DNA from: Mycobacterium asiaticum
GTDB taxonomy: Bacteria > Actinomycetota > Actinomycetes > Mycobacteriales > Mycobacteriaceae
Direction: 5' to 3'
Assembly (NCBI RefSeq): GCF_001673635.1
Contig: NZ_LZMH01000023.1
Location: forward strand, 1 to 64,000
Length of the DNA: 64,000 nt
Position numbers and translations under genes: made by a program. The notes beneath the pieces were generated by a model. That model searched no databases. It was not told where the DNA came from and worked only from the letters and a program-made list of their open reading frames with translations. Shown here in pieces: positions 26,456 to 35,949 of the stretch. Numbering within the stretch: position 1 is the stretch's first letter; each line of letters opens with the position of its first letter.

Positions 26456-26503
26456 GTGCGTCCGCTCGGCGGCTGTGGCTGCCGAGTGTCGCCCCTTTCG
26501 TTC
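26452..26503 (+). terminator. Expression-platform terminator of the M-box
   Basis: Nested hairpin: outer arms AGGGG (26452-26456) and CCCCT (26492-26496), inner arms CTCGGC (26465-26470) and GCCGAG (26481-26486), followed by TTTCGTT. It begins right after the aptamer, as expected for transcriptional attenuation. Confidence 0.7.
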
Positions 26504-26557
26504 AGGTGATAGTGGTGACACCCCCGTGTGTCCTGGCCGTGAGGAGGTGAGGGCGAG

Positions 26558-26638
26558 ATGAGCGTGCCTTGTCCAGGCGATAGTCCCCATGCCATATCCA
26601 TCGCGTCCCGATCCGGCTCCGGCCTTCCTGCTGCCTGA
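26558..26638 (+). CDS. Possible 26-residue leader peptide
   Basis: A short ORF (ATG 26558 to TGA 26638) preceded by a strong purine-rich site, GAGGAGG at 26541-26547, 10 nt before the ATG. It lies between the M-box terminator and the small ORF at 26712. The peptide begins MSVPCPGDSPHAIS and contains four prolines. Its composition is not obviously that of a stable protein, so if translated it may act as a regulatory leader. Support is limited to the ribosome-binding site and position. Confidence 0.35.
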   Translation: MSVPCPGDSPHAISIASRSGSGLPAA

Positions 26639-26711
26639 GTTCCTGCCTCCCATGCCTGCACTGTTGCGGGAATGACGCACGCCGGTCGGGCTTTCCGTCA
26701 GGAGCAGACCT

Positions 26712-27098
26712 ATGACCACAGCGACAACAGCGACGACAGCCACACTCCACCTCGTTCCGGCACCCCGTCCCGCGCTGCGCCGCCGCGCAATTCGCCGCCT
26801 GTGTCGTCGCTTGGGCGAGGCCTGGACCGCAGCACTCGAGATGACGCCGCAGGACCGGGCCAACGCATACGTGGCCCGGATGCCGGTCGCGATGATCGCC
26901 GACTTATTCCATGACTGCGATCTCGAGCGAGAGCCGGTTACTGCCAACCCTTTCCGAGCCGCTGGACTCGGCACACACGGGAGACATCGTCGGGGCGTTC
27001 GGCCGCATCGGCCGGGATGCCGCCGTCGCCGGTCGTTGGCGCCGCCTGCGCACGCTGATGGTGATCAGCGGTCCCGGGCTGATCGCAATGGTCGGTGA
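26712..27098 (+). CDS. Small basic protein downstream of the M-box (Rv1535-like)
   Basis: A frame of 128 codons with CAGGAG 7 nt before the ATG. The first ~80 residues look like a real protein: TLHLVPAPRPALRRRAIRRLCRRLGEAWTAAL in outline, then MTPQDRANAYVARMPVAMIADLFHD. The remaining ~45 residues are Arg/His-rich and overlap the transporter frame, so the genuine product probably ends near 26950 in relatives and the stop may have been lost here. M. tuberculosis has an M-box upstream of Rv1535, a ~78-residue protein of unknown role. This is plausibly its homologue, from memory only. Function unknown. Confidence 0.55.
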   Translation: MTTATTATTATLHLVPAPRPALRRRAIRRLCRRLGEAWTAALEMTPQDRANAYVARMPVAMIADLFHDCDLEREPVTANPFRAAGLGTHGRHRRGVRPHRPGCRRRRSLAPPAHADGDQRSRADRNGR

Positions 27099-28580
27099 CA
27101 ACGACGCCGGTGGTGTCGCGACGTACGCGCAGGCCGGGCAGAACTACGGGATGGCCCTGCTGTGGACGCTGGCATTGATGATTCCCGTGCTCTATGTCAA
27201 CCAGGAGATGGTGTTACGGCTGGGCGCGGTCACCCGGGTCGGGCACGCGCGCCTGGTATTCGAACGGTTCGGCAAATTCTGGGGCGCGTTCAGCGTCATC
27301 GATCTGTTAGTCCTGAACGCTTTGACGATCGTCACCGAATTCATCGGCGTCGCATTGGCGTTGGGGTTCCTGGGCTGCCCGAAGATCGTGGCGATCCCCG
27401 TCGCGGCCGTGCTGTTGTTCGCCGTGGTGGCCGGTGGCTCGTTCCGGCGCTGGGAGGCACTGATGTTCGTGCTGATCGCGGTGAACGTGGTGATGATCCC
27501 GATGATCCTGTTCGTGCATCCCACCTGGAAAGAGACGGTGCACGGACTGGCCCCGCAGTTCCGGGCGGGCTCAACTCCACGGTGCTGTTGCTGGTCGTGG
27601 CGATCGTGGGCACCACGGTGGCGCCCTGGCAGTTGTTCTTCCAGCAGTCCAATGTGGTGGACAAGCGCATCACCACCCGTTGGATTCCCTATGCGCGAGC
27701 CGATTTGGTGCTGGGCATCGTCGTGGTGATGGCCGGGGCGACAGCGCTGATGGCGGTGACCGCGTTCGGATTGTCCGGCGACGCCGACGTGGGCGCCTTC
27801 ACCGACGCCGGCGCCGTGGCATCGGGTCTGGCGCACCGGTTCGGCAGCACGGTGGGAGTCCTGTTCGCGATCATCCTGCTGGACGCATCCCTGATCGGCG
27901 CCAACGCCATTGGACTGGCCACCACCTACGCCGTGGGTGACGCGATGGGCAGGCGGCACTCCCTGCACTGGAAGATCGGCGAGGCCCCGTTGTTCTATGG
28001 TGCCTACGCCCTGCTGCTAGCAGTGTCCGCGGCTATCGCGTTCAGCCCCGACCACGTGCTGGGCTTGGTGACCCAGGGCGTGCAGGCGCTCGCCGGTGTG
28101 TTGCTGCCCTCGGCGACGGTGTTCCTAGTCCTGTTGTGCAACGACCGCGATGTGCTGGGCCCGTGGGTGAACACATTGCGGCAGAACATCTTCGCGTGGA
28201 CAACCGTGTGGTGCCTGGTGCTGCTGTCCTTGGCGTTGACGGCGGCAACCTTCTTCCCGAAGCTGTCCACGGCGACCATCGAGATCGGGCTCATTGCCGG
28301 CGCGGCCGCCGGAGTCGTGGGCGGTGCCGTGGTGGTCCTGGCCGGCCGCCGTTATGACCGGCCGATCGGCGGTGACCATTTTACTGTGAAGCTGAGGCGT
28401 GCCGAGCGTCGCGAAATTCGCCGACGGGAACTCGCCGACTGGCGCACTCCCGCGCTTGCGACACTTGCCCGGCCGGCCATGTCACCGGCGCGGCGGGCCG
28501 GTTTGTTGACGCTGCGCGGCTATCTGGTCCTGGCCGTGGTGCTGGTGGTGGTCAAGGTGATCCAGACCGGGGTGGCCTGA
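26911..28580 (+). pseudogene. Nramp-family divalent metal (probably Mg2+) transporter, frameshifted
   Basis: Two overlapping frames together encode one Nramp-type carrier of ~556 residues with about 11 membrane helices. Frame 1 (26911 to ~27567) gives the N-terminus: LDSAHTGDIVGAFGRI, then helix 1 SGPGLIAMVGDNDAGG. Frame 2 (from ~27570 to 28580) gives LNSTVLLLVVAIVGTTVAPWQLFFQQ and the rest. A missing G in the GGG run at 27567-27569 breaks the gene; read literally, translation stops at 27729 after 272 residues. The canonical DPGN of helix 1 is DAGG and the MPH of helix 6 is APW, changes like those reported for Nramp-related Mg2+ transporters. The M-box upstream fits Mg2+ uptake. It may be a true pseudogene or a sequencing error. 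Confidence 0.85.
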
Positions 28581-28595
28581 AGGCCGCGGTTTCGC

Positions 28596-31500
28596 TCAGA
28601 CGAGACCGAGCAGCTTCAGATCGGCGACGTACTTGTCGATCAGGGCCGCGGAAAGGTGTGGAATGTCCTTGTCCGAACCGATTTTCGCGTCCTGCACCGC
28701 GGTGCGGAATACGTCGGTAGGCGCCGGCGCTCCGGGCAAGGGTTGCTGGGGAATGCGGTAGGAATCCAGCAACGGCAGTAGCGAGTATTGGCGCTGGCCC
28801 TCGGGCAACGCCCGTAGCGCGGTCTCGAAGCGGCTCAGCCACTCGTCGTAGTCGGCGATACGCCGGATGTCATTGCCGCCCTTGATCAGCCAGTCCACGA
28901 ACACATCGAGCGAGATGCCGTCGTCGTGCGGGTTCATCACGTCGAACGAATGGTAGGCGTCGGTCGCCTGCGCGCCGAGCGTGGTGACCGCCTCGGCCAC
29001 GAAGTCGGCCGGCAACCCGTCGTAGTGGGCGCGCGGACGGGGACCTCCCGGGACGGTCCGGTAGAAACTCTCCGGCGCGATACCGGTTACCAGCAAGCTG
29101 AAGATCAACCGGGTGAACGCATCCGGGACGTTCAACTGACCCGGGAAGTCACTGTGGGCCAGAATCATGTCCGAGCGGAACACCGCCGCCGGCAGGCCGC
29201 ACAAATCGTGTGCTTCGCGCAGCAGCACCTCACCGGCCCACTTGCTGTTCGCGTATCCGTTGGCGTAGCTGTCGTCGATGGTGCGCACCGGGCTGACGGT
29301 CCGGATGTCGCCGTCTTCGTCGAACGTGTCGACGGTCATGGCGACCGCCACCGTCGACAGGTAGGTGATCGGCTTGATTCGGCCGGTGATCGCCAGGCGG
29401 ATCACCTCGGCGGTACCGACCACGTTGGGCCCAAACAACTGATCGTAGGGCAGCACGTGGTTGACCAGCGCGGCCGGATGCACGATCAGATCCACGGTAT
29501 CGGCGAGCCGCTGCCAAACCTCCTCGGACAGGCCGAGATTGGGTTCGCCGATGTCGCCGACGACGATCTCGAGATGGTCGGCCGCCAGTGCCCGGAACTT
29601 CTCCAGCAGCTCGGGATCCCCGGCGCGGTACGCATCCTCGAGTCGCTGCCGGGCCGCTGTTTCGTCGGCGCCCCGCAGGACTGAGATAAGACGTCCGCCG
29701 GTCTCGGCGAGCCGCTCCAGCCATTCCAGCGCCAGGAAACGCCCGAGGTACCCGTTGGCTCCGGTCAGCAGCACCGTCTGCCGCGTCCCGGTGATGTGGG
29801 GCAGCGAGCCGGCAACGGCCAGGGTGGCCGCATCGATGAACTTGTCCAGCGTCAGGTCGGCAGCCCGGGCCTGTGCCGCGCCCCGGCCATGCACGTTGGC
29901 GAAAGTGGGTCGCTTCGAGGCTGATTCACGTTCGGCCGCCACGTAGTCGGCGATCTGGGCCAGATTGCTGGTTGGCCCGATGATCAAACCCACTGGAACC
30001 TCGACGTTAAAGATGTCGCGCAGCAGGTTGGAGAACGTCAGTGCCGACAGGGAATCGCCGCCGAGATCGGTGAAGTGCTCATCGGGCCCGGGTGCACCGC
30101 CGACCAGGCCAAGCAGGGCCTCGGCCCCGCGTGCCACGGTATCGATAACCGGCCGCTCGCCCGCACTTTCGCGCAACGACCGCAACTCGGCCACCCGGGT
30201 ATCGGCCAGCTCGGCATACCGCCGCTCGAGCCGTTCGCCGTAGTGCTCCTTGAGCTTGGGGCGCAGCAGCTTGCCGACCCCGGACAGCAGCCCGTTGTCG
30301 GAGCTGAACGGCTCGAGCTCGACCAGGAAATCCGCGGGCACCTCGTAGGATTGCAGCTCCGCGGATTTGGCTGTCTGGCGCAGGGATTCACTCAACGCGG
30401 CCTTGAGGGCGGCGTCGTCATCGCCGAACCGCTGCAGTGCCTCGGTGGTGGGTACCACTACGGCCAGCAGATACGGGCGTTCGCTGTTGCCGTAGACGAA
30501 AATCTGCCGGACCAGCGGCGCGCTGGCGAAGATCGCCTCCAGTCGGGCCACGGCGACGAACTCGCCCTGCGCCAGCTTCAAGACGTTGTTGCGCCGGTCG
30601 ACATAGGCCAGTCGGTCCGGTTCGAGTTCGGCCATCACATCGCCGGTCCGGTAATACCCGTCCGGGTCGAATGCGTTGGCGGTCACGTCGGGCCGCTTGT
30701 AGTACCCGGAGAAGGACGTCGCCGACTTCACCAGCAGCTCACCGCGTGGAAACGGTTTGTCGGTAAGGAAATAACCGAGCTCGGGGACGTCGATCAGCTT
30801 GTAGTCGATCACCGGTGGCTTGGTCACCAGGCCGTCCTTGGCGACCATGCCGACTTCGGTCAGGCCGTAGCCGTCCAGCAGATGCACGTCGAGGCAGGTC
30901 TCGATGAAGGTTCGCATCTCCGCCGCCAGCGGGGCGGTACCGGTGAAGCTCGTGACTACCCGCCCCCCGAGTACCTGCTCGCGCAATTCTTCCCGGGCCG
31001 CCGCCTCGGCCGCATCGACGTCGGCTCCGTCGAAGACTCGCCGGTCCACGGCGCTCTGGTAGCTCTGATAGAGCATCTCGGCGACCCTCGGGACCAAACC
31101 CATCTCGGTGGGACGCACCAGGTTCCAGTCCTCGAACAGCGTGGACAGGTCGCTTTCCGGGACGAAGTAGCTGGTGCCGCCGGCCTGGAACGCCGAGGAC
31201 AGCGGGATGCGGCCGCCGAGGTGATTCAGCGGCATGAAGTTCACGTTGAACACCGGAATGTGGTCGTATCTCGGCATCAACTCGTTGGTCCAGATCTTGA
31301 CCACCATTCGCTCGGAATACATTGCGCCCTTGGGCAACCCGGTGCTGCCGGAGGTGTACATGATCATGGCCAGCCGTTGGTCGGTGTCGCCGGTGTACAT
31401 CGTTGCGGGTGACAATGCGCGTCCGTGCGCGATCACGTCGGTCAGGATCTCGATGGTCACAGTCAGGCCGGCCTCGGCGAACCTGGCGCGGGCCCGCTCC

Positions 31501-32111
31501 AATCCGTCCCGGTGGTCGTCGATCTCGGGCCGGTAGTCGAAGACCACCAGGCGGCGTACGGACTTGATGCCGGCGGCGGCTTCGGTGGCCAGGTCCAGGT
31601 AATCGGCACTGGCCGCCAATGTCTGCGGTTCGACCTCGGCCAGGATGGGCTGCAATCGCGACGCGGTGGTGTTGTGCTGCAACGGCACGGCCACCAGCCC
31701 CAGATAGCCACAGACCAGATCGACGGTCAGGTACTCCACACTTGCGAACCCGACGGTCGCCACGAAATCCCCGGGCGCGCTCGGATTGACCGGGTCGTGC
31801 TGCCAGGCCGCCGCAATCGCCTGCACGTTGGCCCACAGGTCGCGGTAGGTGATGGTGTCGAATCGGGGCAGCAGTCGCGCGACCGTGCGGCCGGTGGCCG
31901 GATCGGTGGTGAGTTCCGATGCCCGCCAGCCCATCGCGGGACGGTCGGCGTAGCCGTCGACCAACGTCTGGATCACCTGCGGCAACCGCAACCCGGGCTG
32001 CCGTGCCGCGGCGCGGATCGCGGGATCGGGTTCGGCCCGCCGGAACTGCTCGTCCTCTGCGAAAAGTCGCTGAATGCGTTGGTTGAGTCGATGTTCCTGC
32101 GGACCGGTCAT
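28596..32111 (-). CDS. car: Carboxylic acid reductase
   Basis: A 1171-residue three-domain enzyme matching mycobacterial CAR/FadD9 in length and order. The adenylation domain (residues 1-~640) has [16 protein letters not shown] and [33 protein letters not shown]. The carrier domain has its phosphopantetheine serine at S687 in [10 protein letters not shown]. The NADPH reductase domain starts near 780 with [15 protein letters not shown]. It reduces fatty or aromatic acids to aldehydes using ATP and NADPH and needs a phosphopantetheinyl transferase (not in the window). GAAAGG lies 7 nt before the ATG at 32111. It converges with the transporter gene, with 15 bp between stops. Confidence 0.95.
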   Translation of the reverse strand: MTGPQEHRLNQRIQRLFAEDEQFRRAEPDPAIRAAARQPGLRLPQVIQTLVDGYADRPAMGWRASELTTDPATGRTVARLLPRFDTITYRDLWANVQAIAAAWQHDPVNPSAPGDFVATVGFASVEYLTVDLVCGYLGLVAVPLQHNTTASRLQPILAEVEPQTLAASADYLDLATEAAAGIKSVRRLVVFDYRPEIDDHRDGLERARARFAEAGLTVTIEILTDVIAHGRALSPATMYTGDTDQRLAMIMYTSGSTGLPKGAMYSERMVVKIWTNELMPRYDHIPVFNVNFMPLNHLGGRIPLSSAFQAGGTSYFVPESDLSTLFEDWNLVRPTEMGLVPRVAEMLYQSYQSAVDRRVFDGADVDAAEAAAREELREQVLGGRVVTSFTGTAPLAAEMRTFIETCLDVHLLDGYGLTEVGMVAKDGLVTKPPVIDYKLIDVPELGYFLTDKPFPRGELLVKSATSFSGYYKRPDVTANAFDPDGYYRTGDVMAELEPDRLAYVDRRNNVLKLAQGEFVAVARLEAIFASAPLVRQIFVYGNSERPYLLAVVVPTTEALQRFGDDDAALKAALSESLRQTAKSAELQSYEVPADFLVELEPFSSDNGLLSGVGKLLRPKLKEHYGERLERRYAELADTRVAELRSLRESAGERPVIDTVARGAEALLGLVGGAPGPDEHFTDLGGDSLSALTFSNLLRDIFNVEVPVGLIIGPTSNLAQIADYVAAERESASKRPTFANVHGRGAAQARAADLTLDKFIDAATLAVAGSLPHITGTRQTVLLTGANGYLGRFLALEWLERLAETGGRLISVLRGADETAARQRLEDAYRAGDPELLEKFRALAADHLEIVVGDIGEPNLGLSEEVWQRLADTVDLIVHPAALVNHVLPYDQLFGPNVVGTAEVIRLAITGRIKPITYLSTVAVAMTVDTFDEDGDIRTVSPVRTIDDSYANGYANSKWAGEVLLREAHDLCGLPAAVFRSDMILAHSDFPGQLNVPDAFTRLIFSLLVTGIAPESFYRTVPGGPRPRAHYDGLPADFVAEAVTTLGAQATDAYHSFDVMNPHDDGISLDVFVDWLIKGGNDIRRIADYDEWLSRFETALRALPEGQRQYSLLPLLDSYRIPQQPLPGAPAPTDVFRTAVQDAKIGSDKDIPHLSAALIDKYVADLKLLGLV

Positions 32112-32178
32112 GGTCAGCCTTTCGTTCGCTTCGCTATCTAGCGCAAACCGATCGACCGCAGTCCGTCTTCCGGGTCAA

Positions 32179-32200
32179 GGGTGTGACCGTCGCCACACCC
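32179..32200 (-). terminator. Hairpin terminator after ldtA
   Basis: 7-bp perfect stem GGGTGTG/CACACCC with an 8-nt loop, about 20 bp beyond the ldtA stop on the minus strand and upstream of the carboxylic acid reductase gene, which reads the same way. It likely separates the two transcripts. Confidence 0.55.
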
Positions 32201-32218
32201 GCGTTATCGCGAGTGGAT

Positions 32219-32974
32219 TCAGGCCACCACGTTGATCGGGTCGCCGATCGTGACCATGTTGAAGTACCAGGCCGCGTTGTCCGGGCTCAGGTTGATGCAG
32301 CCGTGACTGACATTGGCATAGCCCTGCGAGTTCACCGACCACGGCGCCGAGTGGACGTACACCCCACTGCCGGTGACCCGCACCGCGTATTGGGCGGTGA
32401 TCAGGTAACCGTCCGAGGAATTCAGCGGGATGCCGATGGTGCGGGAGTCCATCACGACCGAGCGTTCCTTCGACATGGCGTTGAAATTGCCGATCGGCGT
32501 GGGCCGGCTCGGCTTGCCCATCGAGGCCGGCATGGTGCGCAGCACTTCGCCGTTGCGGCTGACGGTGAATGTGTGAGCGGAGATGCTGGCGACCCCCAGC
32601 AGGGCGTCACCCGTCTCGAAACCCTCGGTCAACTCCTGCACACCTACCGAGATCCGGGTGTGCGCGGGCCAGTACTGATCCGGGATCCATTGCACGACAT
32701 TGCCATCCAGCCACTGGTAGTGACCGGTGATGTTGGCCGGTGCGCCGACGTGGATGGCTCGTTCGGCGGCGCGACGGTCGATTACCGGCGCGGCGAACAT
32801 CACCTCGACCGGGGCGCCCACGCCCACAACGGCCCCATCGGACGGGAAGATCGATGCCACCGCGGGCAACGGATGTGGCACCGGGACGGCGCCGGTGGCC
32901 GGACTGCCGGACCCGGCCGCGGCCATCGTCGTGATTGCCACCACCACGAATAGATACCGAACCGCTCGACGCAT
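32219..32974 (-). CDS. ldtA: L,D-transpeptidase LdtA
   Basis: A 251-residue exported transpeptidase, the same length as M. tuberculosis LdtA (Rv0116c). An N-terminal hydrophobic segment (residues 6-28) acts as signal or anchor. An Ig-like domain (~38-120: SIFPSDGAVVGVGAPVEVMF) precedes the YkuD catalytic domain. The active cysteine is C226 in SHGCINLSPDNAAWYF, with H208 in YVHSAPWS. It forms 3-3 cross-links in peptidoglycan, important for non-growing cells and beta-lactam tolerance. The frame runs further upstream, but GAAGGG sits 8 nt before ATG 32974 and gives the right N-terminus. It is divergent from oxyS as in M. tuberculosis. Confidence 0.96.
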   Translation of the reverse strand: MRRAVRYLFVVVAITTMAAAGSGSPATGAVPVPHPLPAVASIFPSDGAVVGVGAPVEVMFAAPVIDRRAAERAIHVGAPANITGHYQWLDGNVVQWIPDQYWPAHTRISVGVQELTEGFETGDALLGVASISAHTFTVSRNGEVLRTMPASMGKPSRPTPIGNFNAMSKERSVVMDSRTIGIPLNSSDGYLITAQYAVRVTGSGVYVHSAPWSVNSQGYANVSHGCINLSPDNAAWYFNMVTIGDPINVVA

Positions 32975-33165
32975 GGCGTTCACCCTTCGGGTTGGTGCGA
33001 CAAACACACCCAATATTCTAGTGGTTATCCGTTCGGGGCGGGCCATAGCAAACAATTTCGGCGTAGCCCACGCGGGTTGGTCAGCGGGCTGGCCGGGCCG
33101 GGATGGACGCGTTAGCCTCAGCGGGAGCCGGGGCCGGGCCGGGCCCGCCGCCAAAGGAGGTGCGG

Positions 33166-34098
33166 GTGCTCTTTCGCCAGCTGGAGTACTTCGTCGCCGT
33201 GGCCCAGGAGCGCCACTTCGCTCGCGCCGCCGAGAAGTGTTTCGTGTCCCAGCCGGCGCTGTCCGCGGCTATCGCCAAGCTGGAACGCGAACTGAATGTG
33301 ACGCTGATCCACCGGGGTCACAGCTTCGAGGGCCTGACGCCCGAGGGGGAGCGGTTGGTGGTGTGGGCCAAGCGGATTCTGGCCGAGCATGACGCGTTCA
33401 AGGCCGAGGTGCACGCGGTGCAGTCGGGCATCGCCGGAACCCTGCGCCTGGGCACCGTGCCGACCGCCTCGACGACCGCTTCGCTGGTGTTGTCGGCGTT
33501 CTGCTCGGCGCACCCCTTGGCAAAGGTGCAAATCAGCTCACGGCTGGCCGCAACCGAGCTGTACCGGCGGCTGCACGAGTTCGAGTTGGACGCGGTGATC
33601 GTCCATCCGGCTCCCGAGGCGGGCCAGGACGTGGCATTGGTGCCGCTCTACGACGAACACTATGTGTTGTTGGCCCGCGCGGACATGCTGCCGCCCGGGG
33701 CCTCCGGAATGCGGTGGCCGGAGGCGGCGCAACTACCGCTGGCGTTGCTCACGCCGGATATGCGGGACCGACAGGTCATCGACGGGGCCTTCGCCGACCA
33801 CGGCATCACCGTCCGGCCCCAGGTCGAAACGGACTCGGTGGCCTCCCTGTTCGCGCAGGTGGCCAACGGGAACTGGGCAACCATTGTTCCGCATACCTGG
33901 TTGTGGATGACGCCGGCCCGCGGCGAGATCCGGGCGGTCGAGCTGATCGATCCGGCCCTGCGCGCCCCGATTGCGTTGGCCACCATTGCAACCGGGCCGG
34001 GATCACCCGTTGCCCGTGCGCTCGTCGCCTCGGCGCAGCAGCTCGCGCTCGACGAGTTCTTCGACGCCCAGTTGCGCGGGCTCACGCAGGGGCGTTAG
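33166..34098 (+). CDS. oxyS: LysR-type regulator OxyS
   Basis: A 310-residue LysR regulator. The N-terminal helix-turn-helix is LFRQLEYFVAVAQERHFARAAEKCFVSQPALSAAIAKLE in outline, and two periplasmic-binding-like subdomains follow (GTLRLGTVPTAS ... LDAVIVHPAPE ... DHGITVRPQVETDSVASL). AGGAGG at 33155-33160 points to the GTG at 33166, not the earlier in-frame codons. Position between ldtA and oxcA is as in M. tuberculosis (Rv0117), where OxyS has been described as an oxidative-stress regulator affecting katG. Its 3' end overlaps the convergent oxcA by 17 bp. Confidence 0.93.
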   Translation: MLFRQLEYFVAVAQERHFARAAEKCFVSQPALSAAIAKLERELNVTLIHRGHSFEGLTPEGERLVVWAKRILAEHDAFKAEVHAVQSGIAGTLRLGTVPTASTTASLVLSAFCSAHPLAKVQISSRLAATELYRRLHEFELDAVIVHPAPEAGQDVALVPLYDEHYVLLARADMLPPGASGMRWPEAAQLPLALLTPDMRDRQVIDGAFADHGITVRPQVETDSVASLFAQVANGNWATIVPHTWLWMTPARGEIRAVELIDPALRAPIALATIATGPGSPVARALVASAQQLALDEFFDAQLRGLTQGR

Positions 34099-35776
34099 CC
34101 CGGGCCGGGTTGAGGCTGGCGAGATGCCCGCTCTCCACCCCCGCGGCGGGGTCGAGTTCGCAGTCGATGAGTGCGGGCCCCCGCGCGGCCAATGCCTCGG
34201 TCAGCGCGGCCTCGAGTTCGGCCGGCTTGGTCACGTGATATCCCTTGCCGCCGAACGCTTCTGCCAGCAGCTCGTGCCGGGCGCCGGCGTTGAGCACGGT
34301 GGGTGCCGGGTCGGTCCCGGAGACGGCCTCGTCGCCGCGGTAGACGCCGCCGTTGTTGAGCACGACGACGATGACCGGTAACCGGTAGCGGCAGATGGTC
34401 TCGATCTCCATGCCGCTGAAGCCGAATGCGCTGTCGCCCTCGATGGCCACCACGGGCCGCCCGGTCTCGACCGCCGCGGCGATCGCATAGCCCATTCCGA
34501 TGCCCATCACGCCCCAGGTGCCGGTGTCGAGCCGGTGCCGCGGCAACTCCATCTCGATGACGTTGCGAGCCAGGTCAAGCGCATTGGCTCCCTCGTTGAC
34601 CACATAGACATCCGGGTTGCTCTGCAGCACAGTCCGAATGGCGCCCAGCGCGTTGTAGAACCGCATCGGGTGCGGATTCTCGGCCAGCCGCTCCCGCATC
34701 TTCGCGTCGTTGCGGGCCTTGCGTTCGGCGATCTCGTCAGTCCACGCCGCCGGGGCGCTCACCGGTTGCACGCTCACGGCCTCGAGCAGAGCAGTCATGA
34801 CCGAGCCGATGTCTCCGGTCAACGGTGCGGCGATCGGCTGATTGCTGTCGAACTCCGACGCGGCGATATCGATCTGGATGAACTCGGCGCCCTCCGACCA
34901 TTGCGGTGAGTCGCCATGCCCGAGAAGCCAATTCAACCGCGCACCGACCAGTAACACCGCGTCGGCCCGGGCGATCGCCAGGGAGCGCGCGGCGGCAGCC
35001 GACTGCGGGTGCGAGTCCGGTAACAGGCCTTTGGCCATCGACATCGGCAGGAAGGGGAACCCGGTGGTCTCGACGAACTGCCGAATCGCGTTGTCGGCCT
35101 GGGCATATGCGGCACCCTTGCCCAGCACGATCAGCGGTCGGGAGGCGCGGCCCAGGATGCCCAGCGCACGCTCGACCGCCTCGGGTGCCGGCAGCTGGCG
35201 CGGCGCGGGATCCACGACCTGCCAGATCGACGCGGCACCGGCCGCTGCCGGCATGACCTGGCCCAGCACCTCACCTGGGATGTCGAGGTAGACCCCGCCC
35301 GGCCGGCCGGAGATCGCGGTGCGGATCGCCCGCGCGACGCCCCGGCCGATGTCCTCGACCCGGCCGATCCGGTACGCCGCCTTGGCGAATGGGCGCGCGG
35401 CGTTGAGCTGGTCGAGGTCCTGGTACTCACCGCGTTGCAGGTCCACCAGCGGCCGGGCACTCGACCCGGAGATCTGGATCATCGGGAAACAGTTCGTGGT
35501 GGCGTTGGCCAGCGCAGGCAGACCGTTGAGGAACCCGGGCCCGGACGTCGTCAGGCACACGCCGGGCCGTTGGCTCAAGAACCCCGCGGCGGCGGCGGCG
35601 TTGCCGGCGGAACCCTCGTGGCGGAAGCCGATGTAGCGGATGCCCGCGGCCTGCGCGGTGCGCGCGAGGTCGGTGATCGGGATTCCGACGACTCCGTAGA
35701 TGGTGTCGACGCCGTTGGCTTGCAGCGCGTCCACCACGAGCTGAAAGCCGTCGGTCAGGCTGGATTGCGTGGTCAT
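34082..35776 (-). CDS. oxcA: Thiamine-diphosphate enzyme, probable oxalyl-CoA decarboxylase
   Basis: A 564-residue ThDP-dependent enzyme. The N-terminal pyrimidine-binding domain carries the cofactor-activating glutamate in GFRHEGSAGNAAAAAGF. The central domain includes RPLIVLGKGAAYAQ. The C-terminal pyrophosphate domain has GDSAFGFSGMEIETICR followed by the NNGG that completes the metal-binding motif. It converts oxalyl-CoA to formyl-CoA and CO2. The identification rests on similarity to OxcA and on synteny: oxcA (Rv0118c) lies divergent from fadD7, a candidate oxalyl-CoA ligase. Other 2-hydroxyacyl-CoA lyase-type activities cannot be excluded. Confidence 0.92.
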   Translation of the reverse strand: MTTQSSLTDGFQLVVDALQANGVDTIYGVVGIPITDLARTAQAAGIRYIGFRHEGSAGNAAAAAGFLSQRPGVCLTTSGPGFLNGLPALANATTNCFPMIQISGSSARPLVDLQRGEYQDLDQLNAARPFAKAAYRIGRVEDIGRGVARAIRTAISGRPGGVYLDIPGEVLGQVMPAAAGAASIWQVVDPAPRQLPAPEAVERALGILGRASRPLIVLGKGAAYAQADNAIRQFVETTGFPFLPMSMAKGLLPDSHPQSAAAARSLAIARADAVLLVGARLNWLLGHGDSPQWSEGAEFIQIDIAASEFDSNQPIAAPLTGDIGSVMTALLEAVSVQPVSAPAAWTDEIAERKARNDAKMRERLAENPHPMRFYNALGAIRTVLQSNPDVYVVNEGANALDLARNVIEMELPRHRLDTGTWGVMGIGMGYAIAAAVETGRPVVAIEGDSAFGFSGMEIETICRYRLPVIVVVLNNGGVYRGDEAVSGTDPAPTVLNAGARHELLAEAFGGKGYHVTKPAELEAALTEALAARGPALIDCELDPAAGVESGHLASLNPARANAPA

Positions 35777-35949
35777 GGTTCCTCACTGTTGTCGCGACAC
35801 TCGACTATGTCCAAGACCGGATCCTTATTCGACGATTCATGCCGTCTATTGACCATTAGCGGATGGGTATTGGACAGCCCCTGTCGATCACCGGCAGGGT
35901 TTCGTTTAGGACACCGGCACGACGCAGGTGCAGCCGGAAGGAGCGAGGG
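35777..35949. promoter_or_regulatory. oxcA/fadD7 divergent promoter region with palindrome
   Basis: A 173-bp divergent control region. A perfect 10-bp palindrome TGTCGCGACA (35790-35799) lies just upstream of the oxcA start. GGAAGGAGCGAGGG precedes the fadD7 ATG at 35950. Paired control of the two oxalate genes from this segment is likely but the regulator is not identified. Confidence 0.45.

Noticed and set aside
30075..31412. 445-codon plus-strand frame
   Set aside because: Antisense to the adenylation domain of carboxylic acid reductase.
33040..33160. Upstream in-frame start for oxyS at 33103
   Set aside because: The added residues are Gly/Ala/Pro-rich and the strong AGGAGG lies after that start and just before GTG 33166.
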